A stretch of DNA of 64,000 nucleotides. It comes from Anoplolepis gracilipes (Eukaryota > Arthropoda > Insecta > Hymenoptera > Formicidae). The stretch spans positions 3,766,001-3,830,000 of the forward strand of contig NC_132976.1 of NCBI RefSeq assembly GCF_047496725.1, read 5' to 3'. The position numbers and the translations under genes were made by a program. The notes below the pieces were generated by a model that saw only the letters and a list, made by a program, of their open reading frames with translations, searched no databases and was not told the DNA's origin. Shown one piece after another: positions 37,101-48,790 of this stretch (its first letter is position 1; every line of letters starts with the position of its first letter).

Positions 37101-37999
37101 TGTGAAAACTCGTTGAGGGTACTTTTAGTATGCTGCACTGGCTATAGCCTTTCTCTAAAATAAACGTGTATGATATCTTTTGCTAGAAGTTGTTTATATT
37201 ATATTTTTCTTTTACATCGTGTTATTTATACATAATTAAGCATAATTAAAAATATAGCGACAAATGACGAAAAATATTTAACAATATAAGTAAGGTTCTT
37301 GTTAACATGTATTATATTTTGAAATATTCACACATCATATCATGTCGATCAAATTTACGTTCGAGTTAATTGATGTCACGAATAAAAATCGTTTTCGATA
37401 GTAAGAAAAGTCGATTATTTTAATTAAATCTCTAAATAGTCATTACCAGATTTTTTCCATTGTATGATTACTAGCTTTATTGCCGATGTCAATAACGGCA
37501 AACTGAATATCAGATTGTCGATTAACACTAACATGTCACCCCATGTTCTCACTAGTGAATGTATCGAGGGAATCACACCGACGAAGGCGATCACGAGAAA
37601 ACTGAATATCATGCGTAAATCCGATAAAAATTTATCGTAAGCGTTTCTATAAGCTGTAGGCCATATGCCGATGATGTTTAACGTGACACGATTGAGCTTA
37701 GTTTCCCATTCGAAATCTATATAAATGAAATTAATCTCATTATACGCGTGAATCACGTTATGTTTGTAGATAAGGCAATTGTATAATATCAAAAAAATAT
37801 TTTATATGTGTTAATTGTTTTCAGAATTATTTAAATTTATTAATTTAAATAATTTTTATTTCTAACACAATTTTTTTTAGATTATTTTATATATATGTAT
37901 ACATATGTTTCAATATGCCATGCAGAAGCATGTATTTTAGTTCGCGGAAGCACTAATGTTATTTTTGCAAAGACCTTTTCTTTTGGTGACAGTATCCAT
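31169..37999 (-). CDS. Odorant receptor OR-6, complete, 400 residues
   Basis: Insect OR. Exons on the minus strand: 37975-37999, 37447-37716, 34276-34744, 34045-34144, 32017-32136, 31749-31904 and 31169-31231 (1203 nt). The start exon encodes MDTVTKRK, then FEWETKLNRVTLNIIGIWP. Exon 3 has NDWLKAKSEKEQ and LLVFHLCGQMENLKGRLINM. Exon 6 begins CENIYYAAYDYKWYTLEPEK, and exon 7 is LIKTSSGYISVLL-type. All junctions keep frame and no stop is present. This is the longest gene in the window because intron 2 (2.7 kb) carries a nested transposon complex and intron 3 a LINE. Whether such introns still splice efficiently cannot be judged from the sequence. Confidence 0.92.
32462..33778 (-). mobile_element. 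5'-truncated non-LTR retrotransposon (LINE), OR-6 intron copy
   Basis: Holds a 251-codon open frame at 32953-33708 typical of the region after the reverse transcriptase palm: KTKILVF, then VENFKYLGFIFNRKG, then MSYGVQIWGCQEKKELEKI and RELGLDELKIEWDIRAKRFE. The RT catalytic motif itself is missing, so it cannot move on its own. Perfect 12-bp target duplications TATAAAATAGGT lie at 32450-32461 and 33779-33790. The 3' end (low coordinates) ends with an AATAAAGAGA-like tail, not a long poly-A. It is in intron 3 of OR-6, at the same site as in OR-5, and absent in OR-4. Confidence 0.85.
35610..35638 (+). ncRNA. Hammerhead ribozyme-like core, copy 1
   Basis: CTGAAGA (consensus CTGANGA) is followed by a GATTC / GAATC stem with a short loop, then GAAA, in the correct order and spacing for the catalytic core around stem II. 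Stems I and III and the cleavage triplet could not be placed convincingly, so activity is unproven. Confidence 0.35.
36019..36090 (-). tRNA. tRNA-like sequence, anticodon-like GGC, left arm
   Basis: A 72-nt cloverleaf: acceptor GGCTGAA pairs with TTCAGCG except the first pair, the D stem is GCTC/GAGC, and the T stem TCGGG/CCCGA has loop TTCAATT. Pol III boxes are TAGCTCAGTGG (A) and GGTTCAATTCC (B). The anticodon loop CTGGCAA places GGC (Ala) in the anticodon position. GGC is not the normal eukaryotic Ala anticodon, and the anticodon stem has a mismatch. It may be a tRNA-derived repeat head rather than a working tRNA. Confidence 0.45.
36319..36390 (+). tRNA. tRNA-like sequence, anticodon-like GGC, right arm
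   Basis: Inverted twin of 36019-36090 with one difference in the anticodon loop (CCGGCAA), which replaces the near-universal T33 with C. That argues against a functional tRNA. The A and B boxes are intact. Confidence 0.4.
36660..36688 (+). ncRNA. Hammerhead ribozyme-like core, copy 2
   Basis: Same core as at 35610, with one change in the stem II loop (TCATAACATG to TCAAAACATG). The stem pairing is kept. The two cores are 1050 bp apart in the same orientation. Confidence 0.35.
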
Positions 38000-38279
38000 A
38001 CTAATTATAAGATACAAATAAAACTTATGAAGTTTTTTTTTCCGTGCAAGAAAATATTTTGTAAACTTCAAGGAACGATATCTGTTTTGCATCGAAGTTC
38101 TTAAACTTGATCGTAGGTCGTTTTGCAAGATGTAGCAATTTTAATAAATATTGCATGTGTCATAATTGTTAGGTGCTCATTCTTATAACAGAATGAAAGT
38201 AGAGAGGCTGAAATAAAAAGAACATGACACATGGCAGGGCCGCAATATGTCAACGTACAGCAATTATGTTGTATTTTTG

Positions 38280-39070
38280 TTTAATAATGTTTTTAATTAT
38301 TTTAATACATCACACAATAATTATAATTGATTTTTGTTATAACAAATATATTATTCTGTATTAAATATAAATTTAATTATATTAATTAGCGAGAAAATAT
38401 TTAATTATAGAAAAATATTTTGACAATTTTTAATTATAATATTTTTTTGTGTTTTCAAAGTATACTTACAATTATTAAATTTTTCAAAGTATACTTAATT
38501 ATAATATTTCTTTGTGTTTTCAAAGTATACTTACAATTATTAAATTTTTCAAAACAGTAAAATTATTTTGAGTGTTAATTTTTTTTTGAGAGTTCTCTGT
38601 CGCGATTCTTTTTCGTCTATAGAAATCAATGTACGTCCCTGTTCTTCACGTATTTCTAGTTTATAAAGTTTGAAATTATACGTTTTATGTAACATATTTT
38701 CTAATGAAGAGGTTTTCACATTAGGGTGACCGTGCGCTTTAAAATTTTAATAAGTTCTCTCTCTTATTCCATACCCCTTCTATTCGAACAATGATGAAGC
38801 ATGCGCGTTTGACATATACCTTCCAGTGCTTGTCTTAGAGATCTTTCGGCTTCCCATGCGTGCAGTATAAACGACAGTATAGCCTATAGACGATACATTT
38901 GTAGGGATACGTTATAGTCTTATATTGATGACAAGTGTTTTACATTGTGTTGCACTGGGACATATATAGCTAAAGTTTTGTAAATGATATTTCCTTGTAT
39001 TATAAAGAAAGTGATTAAATGCTTTACACAAATACTGTTATAACATGACATCTTTTACTATGGAGAGTGC
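38280..39070 (-). promoter_or_regulatory. Conserved OR upstream block, unit 6
   Basis: Upstream block of OR-6 with the GAAGCATGCGCGTTTGACAT core at about 38796-38815. It lacks the 233-bp MITE found in units 3-5 and also carries a local duplication (AGTATACTTACAATTATTAA twice, near 38460 and 38525). Confidence 0.4.
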
Positions 39071-40264
39071 TGTTACGTTCATGAGATGAAGAGTTTTGTG
39101 GGGGAAAATATTACAGTTTTTTAATTTTTATAACGCCATGAAGGTAAGCGAAAAGATTGTACATTTCTGTGCGAGCCAAAGAAAGGACTAAAATAACAGA
39201 TAAAACTATAGGTTTATGAGGTTTTGGTTAACTCACTTTGTTTTATACTATTTGTAGAAACAAAGAATTGATATGTGAGAAGCAGACTTCTTTTACTTAT
39301 TGATCAATGACTGTCGATCGATTCGAGCGCCAGTGACACATATAAGCATAATATAATTTATAAGCACAATAAAATTTAGTACTACCATTAGATAAAAAAT
39401 ATTATGTATCATTGACAATATATCTGACAACAAATTTATTAATTATTATTTTAATTTTCATTTGTGTTATGTTTCTTAATATTATGAGCAATGATTTTCA
39501 ACATTCTTTGAAAATATTTTAATTTAAAGAGAAAATATTTTAAATTATGTTTTTGAACGGTGAGATTAATATTGTATATTTATTTTAATTTTAAATAACT
39601 TTAAATGCTGTATATTTTTGTGTTACTTTTATATATTTTATGCATAGATGTAGTTACAAAACACAATTATCCTCTTTCTTTTTTTAATGGAAGCATATTT
39701 TTTAAGTACACTAATTAATACAATTTTCCTTTTTTTACACGATATTATTAGAAAGTTATGCTTAAAAATAATTAATTAGTAGTTATTTTAACTTTAAATC
39801 TGTAAAGTAAGATGTTAAAAATATTCAAAATAAAAAAAACAATTAATGGCATACTAAAAAACATTAATAATATTATCACGGAGTTATTACAGATTAAATA
39901 AAAAATAAGCATGTTGACTTTGATTACTTATAGCTCCGTTAAAAATTATCACAATTCAAGAGAAAGATTCTTAAAGCTGAAACTTTGTTTTATCGAACAA
40001 TATAATTGTGAAATTGTTTTTAAAACATCTAAATATAAAATGGATGAAAATAACATATAATTTAAATATTTTTACTTTTGTTAGTTTGATCCAGAAAATA
40101 ATTGTGCGGTTTTAAGATTTTAAACTTCAAAACTCTTTATTTGGATTTAAATTTTATATTTTTATTTTTAATTAAATTTACAGCTGGCTGAATTTTTTCA
40201 AGAAGTTCCTCTAATTTTTGTGAGTAGTTTGTATATACAGAGTGTCATGTAAAGATTGAATTAA
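39071..40264. other. AT-rich intergenic sequence, no recognised feature
   Basis: Homology to the far upstream flank of the other units is faint, near 39250-39480. No exon, RNA gene or element ends were recognised. Confidence 0.5.
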
Positions 40265-41060
40265 CGTTTTATTTCTTCCGCATGAGCAATATAGACTTAT
40301 GTGAAAGGGTTAAATGTTGCGTGACATCTTATTAAGAATTCATGTAAATTCTGTAAGTGTTCTACAAGGTATAGAGATCCGTATATATGAATATCGCGTA
40401 CACAATTCGTAATCGTCGAGTGTAACACCCTCAGAAAGACTATAGAAAGGGTAAACGACACAAAAAGCGATAGGGCCGCAGTTATAAACGTCGTTTACAT
40501 TTATATTGTTTTACGAGATATTTTATATTTACGCGTCGAATAAATTTCATATCAAAAGATGTCGATCACAGTAGTAGTAAAACTATATTTTACGCGACGT
40601 GAATTAATTTACTGTTGTAAAGTAAAATCAAGTCGATCGATAGTAAAAGAGAAGAGAATTATTCTAACGCGATACTTGACGATTTTTTTTTTAAATAAAA
40701 ATACTTTATTATGATCAAGATTGACCATAACAATTTATGACTCAATTTTGTAAAAAAAAATTACGACGCTTTTCTCTTTTCCCTCGAGCATCGTAATATG
40801 AAGGTGCGTCCCTGACCTTTATACTTTACAAAATTGTGTTCGACACGCAAAGAGTTCTCTCTCGCCTCGAAAATAGTTTGGAATTATTCACACATACACA
40901 GTGTATATACAGATACACGACACACATACCGTATCCCTCCTATCGACGATATACTGTGGAGCATGCGTGTTATGCAGGGATGGGGGCTTCGACCTCTGAC
41001 ACGATCCATACGCGCGACAGTGTCTCGCGCGCGTCGGTGGTGACAACGTGGCACTGTCAG
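40265..41060 (-). pseudogene. Orphan OR upstream block (relic of a lost OR gene)
   Basis: Aligns with the upstream blocks of the OR-1 to OR-6 clade. It has ACGTTTTAT plus a cytosine-poor stretch equivalent to 16850-16900, GTTCTACAAGGTATAGA equivalent to the OR-3 flank near 16935, and further right GGAGCATGCGTGTT equivalent to the AAGCATGCGCGTT core. No Met-Asp start exon or later OR exon lies below it, because homology stops near 40265. It appears to be the promoter flank of an OR gene whose coding part was deleted. Confidence 0.5.
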
Positions 41061-41562
41061 AGTTTGATCCTAATATTTTTGATTTTTAATTCCCAACTAA
41101 TCTTAATCTGTTTCTAATCAAGCTCTTAACTAATTACGAGTTCGATCTCTGACATAAATAAGATTTAACAGTGCGGCGTGCAATCTTGCTGTTTACATCT
41201 GTCATGTTGTGTCCAACAGTGTGTGTTTACGTCAAGTGCCATGCCACACAATATGACACTTCATCGAATAATGAGCAAGACGTAATAAGGTCGTGCTACC
41301 AGCCAGCTGATCGCTGCCTGAATTCAGATCGATTTCAAACAATAAAAGTGCCGTTTTGTACGCGAAAGTGACGTGTATTTTTTTTGTCGTAATTATTTAA
41401 AAATTTATTTGAAATTTTCTTTTTTTTTTTTTTTTTTTTTTTTTTCGTGAATGTTCGTTGAACTATTATATGCAAATATTTGAGAAGGAGCCTTTAAATA
41501 AAGTGTTGAGTGATTCTTATTAAATGTTATAAGGATATATTAATACATAAAGAGGTTCGTAT

Positions 41563-44064
41563 TTATTGTGCCATTTTCTGTTGTATCCAAGAAAGGAACT
41601 TCACAACGTAGGTGAATACATCCGGGAAACCTCGGGCGCAAGGAATTCCGCGAGAGACGAGACCGACAATCGTTCCGTCACTGTTGCGGATAACTCCACT
41701 ACCGCTGTCACCCTGTAATAAAATGAGCAAAGATTACTGTCTTCGTTCCTGGTACGTAAATAAAATTGATAATACAGTTTAATAAGAAATACTTTTTTGT
41801 ATACAAGAAAAAGAATAATTATTTTAAATTATTTTTTTTTATATCGATTCGGGCTTCTAAAATGTTCTATCGCGTCATAGTTTTTTTAGAAATTTACAAT
41901 TAAAAGTTACAAAAAGAACTATTTAATTTATTTTAAAATTAAGCATTAAGACTGTGAATTAAAAAAAAATTGTATTGATTACGGTTAAATATTAAGTCCT
42001 AATATATTTATAGTTTTATATAAACATTCTGTTTTGTGTGTGTGAGATACAAAGTGCCAAATATTATCTCAGACAAGATGATAATAATATCTTAAGGTAA
42101 ATTTAATGTAATTTAAGCATGATTTAAATTTACATTGTGTAAAGCATACTTAAAAAGGATATATAATTGATATCCTACAAGTAAAAAATACTGAATCTCT
42201 AAAAATAAAGACGAATGATAAAATTATATAAATATCGAATTTTAAAGACATAATACATACGTTGCAAGCTCCTCTTCCGGTGGAGGCGAGAGTACAGAAC
42301 TCGTCTGGATTAATGCGAAGCGATCTATGAAACCTCTGGCAATCACTCGCCGGCATGTATCTCACATTCAATTTTCGCAAATCGTTGTGTACGGATTGCA
42401 AGAAATTTGTAGCACCCCAGGCTACGAGCGTAAGGTCTTCATTCTTTTGTAAGCCTGTTGTTGGCAGCCTGATTGGCTGCTGTTTGTTGTTAAAAACAAT
42501 AGGCGCCGTCAACTGAAAATATTTTTCACACACAAATGAAAGCCGGTATCGATCGATTATTTCGTCATTAATCGAAATCACAGAATATATGCATCGAGAA
42601 TCTAACAAAGAAGCAAGATCATCATACCTCAAGCAAGCCAATGTCGGAATTGAGATGTTTCATATCGAAGTTTTCGTGATACCACATTCTCGACACCTTG
42701 TGAACCTGTCCGCCCTGGTTCAACAGAGTTGTGCCAGTGACAACGGTTAAGGCTTGTCTCTTTCTGGCGTCATTAACTAAAGGTTGTACACAATGCGCGG
42801 CTGTGAGGATATAACGGGAATTAATTATGCTACCGCCGCATATATGTTGGCCATCGGTCCTGAGAGAGACAGCATGAGGATGGTGCTCGATGGCGGTCGG
42901 TATTCCGTTTACTATTCTTTCCGGTTCATCCGCATAGACACCTACGGAACGTCAAATGTGTATGATGCACAAAATTATTTTTAACCGTCCATAATATCGT
43001 GTCGAAAAAACTTTAAAACGCGATGTTAATCCATAAAAAAAAAAAAAAAATACGCAAATTGTAGGACGCAAAAATGTTAGTATTGTTTAATTTCAATTTT
43101 TTATTATTTCGCTCAGCGATCCTAGAAGAAAAATACATTTCAAAGTTTATTTAATCTCATACCTCATTCGCAATGATACACATAAGAAAAAATTAATTTT
43201 TATAAAAATATGCTAAATTCTTCTATATTCATAAAAATTAAAGTATACGGAGCTAAACATGTAAAAATCTACTATTTTCTAATAGAAAACAAAATTTTTG
43301 TAAAATTTGTTTCATTGGAAACGAATTTGTTTTTTTTTATTTGTTTGTTAATATTATGTAATAAAAAAGCTAAAGTTCTTATACTTTTAATTTATCTTTT
43401 TTGTAAAATATATTTTAATAGCTTAACAAGATTTTTGGGGCAAATTGCACGAAACGCAATATTATTCGGATAATTTTGAGTTAAATACATAACTATAGAA
43501 ATTTTTATTACGAATTTAATTAAAAATTATTCAAATTATGTTGTGTTTAGTATTATTTTTTAATTGTAGAAATCTTATTAATTTATTACAATTATTTTTA
43601 AAAAATTAAAAATGTAAGAACTTAAGTTTTAGTTTATTATATTATAATATAGTGGCTAAAGTACATTTTAAAAAATTATAAACTATGTTTTTATATCTGT
43701 TATAATAAAGAAAATTCGTTTAATTTTGATTTGTTTTTGGAGAATTTGTCTAATTAAAAATAATAATTTCATAACTATATAGCCAATTGGAATGCATCTA
43801 TATTTAAAATAGTGGTGGTTAGTTCAGATCTTTTATCTAAAAAGTTAAAACTAATGAAAAATTAACTTATAATAATTAAAATATAAAGATGTTAAATATT
43901 TGAAAAAAAAGAAAAACCAAAACACTTGTTTTTTTTTTACACAAAAAACTATATTTTATAAAGGAAAAAAATTTGTTACGTCGCATATGTATTATTATTA
44001 AGTTTTCGATATTTGACTTACCAACCACCGCCAAAGCGATTAGGATGCACGTTAGCTGCCTCAT
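41563..44064 (-). CDS. Secreted chymotrypsin-like serine protease (S1A), 252 residues
   Basis: Exons on the minus strand: 44022-44064, 42628-42941, 42261-42512 and 41563-41712 (759 nt). Signal peptide MRQLTCILIALAVVG, a short propeptide VYADEPER, then IVNG, the usual activation site. Catalytic His is in LTAAHC, Asp in NSDIGLLE and Ser in GDSGSG. Six cysteines match the three standard invertebrate chymotrypsin disulfides. The specificity position six residues before the Ser (trypsin Asp189) is Gly in RGACNGDSG, so chymotrypsin- or elastase-like cleavage is more likely than trypsin-like. GDSGSG replaces the usual GDSGGP. All splice sites are GT-AG. No lesion was found. Likely extracellular, digestive or venom/secretory; the tissue cannot be told from sequence. 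Confidence 0.92.
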
Positions 44065-44699
44065 AATGCGTACTTTTTAATCTTGATGCTACGCAAACTT
44101 CGAAAAGCACAGTAACGGCCAATGTTACATACGGCACAATTTATATACACGTCAAACTATGTACACAGCTGCATATATATTAGCATTAATTATGCCATTT
44201 AATTTTAATTTTTGCGTTAATAATGATATTATCTTGTAAAGATCGCGATTGCGTTAATAATGAAATTATCGTGGAATTTTATTCTAATTATTTAAAGCTG
44301 AATAAAGAAGATGAATATGATACTCTAATTACTTTTGTATTTTATTATATTCAATATATTTTTTTGAGTAACATTGCATAAGATAAATTCTCATGGGACC
44401 TCAAGTTTTATACAATATGAATAAAGTAATAACAAATAAATTGATTGTCATTTGTCATACAGTGTAGAATATCATTTAAATTAAATTTGAGTTAAATTTC
44501 AGGGATATATGCAAATTTTTTAATGTGTGACAGAATCAAAAGCGTTAATTTTAATTACTAAAAATTAGAATAAAAGAAATTTAAAAAATTTTATATTTTA
44601 AAAGAGTTTATATAAGAAAGTTTTTTTATCTTTTGCAATTCCCCTTATATGTCAGAGCTATTTCATTAAATACTTGCAAGAAAAGCGTAATATTTTTAT

Positions 44700-44744
<45 letters not shown>

Positions 44745-45432
44745 TTGTTATCACTTAACAGATTTATCAATTTATCATGGATAAATAGCACACCTTTTCC
44801 TAAAAAAAAAAGAGAGAGAGAAAATGAATACAACATTAGAATGCATACTGATAGGTTTGTAACAATGCATATGACAATGTTATAAGTAAGAATAATATTT
44901 ATCACAAATGTGAATTATTAAATATTAAATGTGAATTATATACATAAATTTATTATTCTCGTCACGTCTATGTTTTATATATAACTAATATCTTAAAAAA
45001 TTGAAATAAACACAATATTTATGACAAATATTAGAAGTCTTTAATAATGATGATTAAAATTATTTCTGCTTATTTTATATTATTAATTTTAAGATACATA
45101 TTTCGATGATTAAATCATCATTTAATATATCTCATGTTTTTAACGTTAATTCGTGTATAATAATTAATATTTTCAATATTACAATTTGCTGCAATTATAG
45201 TATTTTTTAAATATTTGTCTTGCATAAATGCAGAATTTTAAGATCATAAAATATAAGATTATTACAGATCTATGTTTTGTAGAAAAAATATTGTCATTAC
45301 AGTAATTTTATTTTTATAGCAATATCTTTTTTTACGTCGAGTTCAAACTCGTGTATTTGCATTAATTTGTTTATGTTATAAAATAGTCACTGTCATAAAG
45401 ATCAGCTTTCCCTGAAAAATACAGCGATATTG
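44065..45432. other. Intergenic, AT-rich, no gene recognised
   Basis: The protease promoter should lie just right of 44064. The first 120 bp are strongly conserved with the flank of the dead protease copy (48170-48290). A (TA)n run sits at about 44700-44740. Confidence 0.6.
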
Positions 45433-45762
45433 GTGCAGATTATGATCGGTAAGTTTCTTGCTTTCTTCAACTTTAGCATATTATTTGTACTCACATGCGA
45501 TCTCGTAAACTTCTTCACACTTGATAAATAAAACAGTCATACAAAACATTGCATGTTAAATAAATTAAGATCTTTAACGTCAGATAATACTAATTAGCAA
45601 TACAATTCTGCCGCCTACGTAATAAGTCAATAATGAGTTATATTTTACTCTATGGTACAAAAGAAATACGTATGTGCAAACATATTAGATATCGTCATGA
45701 CGTAAATTAAATATAGTATTGAGAGCAAGAGAATCGTATCGCGACCTTGAATTTAATATTTA
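45433..45762 (-). pseudogene. Odorant receptor relic, decayed exons 5 and 6
   Basis: The minus strand from 45519 reads CEEVYEIACEYK, then a stop where the family has Trp, then a frame slip, matching exon 6 of OR-7 (CEGVYEAVCELKW). The acceptor AAG is kept. About 45640-45762 reads LIYVMTISNMFAHTYFFCTIE, matching the end of exon 5 in OR-7 and OR-8 but ending in a stop. Intervening intron sequence also aligns with OR-7 (51828-51970). It is plainly dead. Confidence 0.75.
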
Positions 45763-46352
45763 AATGATGAATGAAAACTTACCATATAATTAATCTTTAT
45801 TATATATCTTTCTCTTTCCCCTGAATGTAAAAAATTGATCGCTTCAATTATAAGTTAATAAGATCTTGAAAAATGTATTTCTTCTCGAGGTTAATAAGAT
45901 GTTAATAACGTTAATTATATTAATTTTTATTTTACTCATTTATGTTATATTAAAATTGTTGTTATTATATAATATTATTAACACATTTATAACATTTTCA
46001 TGTATATATTATTGAAAGAAGAGATGTATATACATACAAGAGTTATTATTTATTTATCAAATAAATTAACTATAAATAATATAATATTGAGAATAATATT
46101 TAAAATTAAAAGTTAATATTTATTTCTAACTTTTTAAAAATTAAAATTTAAACTATAGGAAAAATAGAAAACATAAACATTATTTTTTTTAATATAATTT
46201 ATATATGAAATATTGTTTTTTGAACTTTTCTGTACATTAAATATTTGACGAGAAAGCTTCAATTAATACATTTGCTGAATAATCTTTATTAAGGATATAG
46301 CAATACCTGGAAAGGATTGTTGTTATTATGTATATGAGATTATCTGATTGAT

Positions 46353-46785
46353 TCAAGGGATGAACCTCGCAACGTTGGTAAATATATCTGGATAACCTAG
46401 AGTACATGGATATCCCCGGGAGACCAGACCGATAAGTGTATTGTCCCTGGAGCGGACAACTCCACTACCGCTGTCAGCCTATAATAAAATAAAGGTTATT
46501 TTCTTCGTTTCTTGTAATTAGAATTGATAATAAAGTTTAAGGAATAACTTTTTTTTGAACACAGGAAAAGGTATATACATATCAGTCATATGAAGTAGTT
46601 TCTTGACGTTACTTGCTACTTTTAAATTATTCCATCATATCATAATTTGAAGAAATTTACGATTAAAATGATAAGAAGAACTATTTAAACGTATATTATT
46701 ATATTTTTATTATATCCTCGGTTTGAATAATTTTTGTTGCAATTAAAGTTAAGTAATAGGACTTTCAGTTTTTAAAAGAAATTTT

Positions 46786-46820
<35 letters not shown>

Positions 46821-48161
46821 AATTCTATTTTAAAAAACAAAATAATAAATATTATCTTATTGTTAGACAAGATAATAGTACCTCAAGTCATATAATATTC
46901 TGATGTAATTAAGTGCGTATTAAAGCATATATAATTACACAATATTTTACAGATAGAAAATATTAAATCTCTAAAAATAAAAGCAATGGAACACTAAAAT
47001 AATAGGTATATAGAAGTAGCAGATACTTCTATATATTATAGGATTATACACGTAATTACATACGTGGCAAGTTTCAATTTCGTAGCTGATGAGAGTACAG
47101 AATTCCTTCGGGTCAACTTGCATAGAATTCTGATGACGCATCTGACACTCGTCCTGGAGCATTAATCCTGCGTTCAATTTTTGCAAATTATCGTGTGCGG
47201 GTTGCTTGACACCCGTTTGACCCCAAGCTACAATCGTGACGGGTTCACCCTTCACTACATCATACGTTGGGAGCCTGATTGGCTGTTGCCTGGCGTTGAA
47301 GATCATGGGCGCAGCTGAAATATATTTTTCAAATACAAATGAGTCGGAATATTGATCGTTATTTTGTCTTATTTATAGCAAAATCACAAAATATATGCAT
47401 AAATAAAACGGACGTAACGAGATTTCTCTCAAGTCACCTCAAGCAAACCGATGTCATTTTTTATCGGATTTGGATTGTAATACTCATGCTACCACATTCT
47501 TGACACTCTGTGACCCTGTCCGCCTGAACTGAGCAGAGTCGTGCCACTAACAACGACTATGTTTTATCCGGGGTTGCTGACTAAAGATTCTACGCAATGC
47601 GCAGCTGTAAGGATGTGACGGGGGCTAATTATGCTACCACCGCAGAAATGGTCTCCGTTGACTCTGATGGAGACAGCATGAGGATATTGCTCGATGGAGG
47701 TGGGTATTCCATTCACCATCCGCTCTGGTTCATCCGCATAGACTCCTACGGAACAAAAATTAATTAGTAATTAAATTAATAAATAGTTAATAAATTATTA
47801 TTAAAAATTAATTTTTAAACATTAATAATAGTTTCGAAAAAAATCTTCAAACAAAGCAACCTGCAAAACAAAATTGTAATAATACGTAAAAATCTTATAC
47901 TTGTTTAATTAGTAATTTTAATATTTTATTATTTCGTTCAGAAATCTTAGAAATGATTTTTACATTTCAAAATTTATCTAATCTCACACCTTTTTCGCGA
48001 CACATATAAGAGAGAATTAATAATAAGAGAGAATTCTTTTATTTTTATTGTTAGTATAAATAAAAATATACGGAGAGTAATTATTTCGAGATTGCATATG
48101 CGTTATTTGACTTACCAACGATCGCCAAAGCGATCAGGATACACGCTAGCAACCTCATCAT
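46353..48161 (-). pseudogene. Chymotrypsin-like serine protease pseudogene
   Basis: Duplicate of the protease at 41563-44064 with the same four exons: 48116-48161, 47438-47745, 47064-47314 and 46353-46488. Lesions: TAA at 47564-47566, TAG at 47489-47491 (after MW), a length change at the start of exon 3 that shifts frame, and a premature TGA after FIP at the C-terminus. The oxyanion-hole Gly before the catalytic Asp-Ser is Ala (ADSGSG), and the activation site is R-MVNG. Catalytic His (LTAAHC) remains. It cannot make an active enzyme. Confidence 0.9.
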
Positions 48162-48468
48162 GCGTACTCTTTAATCTTGACCGCGTCTAAACTTCGAAAA
48201 GCACAGTAACGGTCAATGTTACATACGGCACAATTTATATGTACGTCAAACTATGTACACAGCTGCATATATATTATTTATTAGTATTAATAATGCCATT
48301 TAATTCTAATCTTTGCGTTGATAATGAGATCATTGTGTGAAAGTTACGATTGCATCAATGATGAAATTATTGCGGAGATTACAGTTATTAATATTGAATT
48401 AATGAAAATATTAATGTAATATTTCTATATTTATTTAATAATATTTAATAATATTTATTTAATATGTG

Positions 48469-48790
48469 GTCCTGCTAACTTAACATTCAACTATCGTAAT
48501 AAAAATCATTAAAAAATGAAAAATAAAAATTGATCTGATTAGTACTGAATTTGTACTAATTTGTACCACCGAAAATAAATTTGTACCCCGTGTCAATTAA
48601 AAAAAAATATTTTTTATTTGTTAGGCGTTTTTATTACGATAGTTGAATATTAAGTTAGCAGGACCACAATTTTTTTTTAATCGGCACGGGGTACAAAATT
48701 ATTTTCGGTGGTACAAATTAGTACAAATTCAGTACTAAATAATCCATTAGATCCCATTTGATTTTGCTGATTTGGTCCTGCCAGCTTAAG
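48469..48790. mobile_element. Foldback element with interleaved inverted repeats
   Basis: Arm A (48469-48505, GTCCTGCTAACTTAA...) pairs with 48628-48664. Arm B (48541-48592, containing TTTGTACCACCGAAAATAAA) pairs with 48685-48735. The order is A-B-A'-B', so the two stems interlock. The right tip GGTCCTGCCAGCTTAAG repeats the start of arm A in direct orientation. No ORF. Confidence 0.7.

Larger units (their letters stand above)
34796..37147. mobile_element. Long-inverted-repeat element with internal insertion, intron 2 of OR-6
   Basis: Same outer ends as 20883-21389 (CTATAACCGGATAAACATAC at the left, CTGGCTATAG at the right). Here the right arm is longer: 36938-37147 is the reverse complement of 34796-35003, including the TATTTACAGAAAAGAA word. 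The copies in OR-4 and OR-5 keep only a short right arm. About 1.6 kb of foreign sequence (about 35211-36860) separates the two sides. Confidence 0.7.

Noticed and set aside
42784..42984. Plus-strand frame across the protease
   Set aside because: Antisense of protease exon 2, which has the catalytic His motif and correct splice sites on the minus strand.
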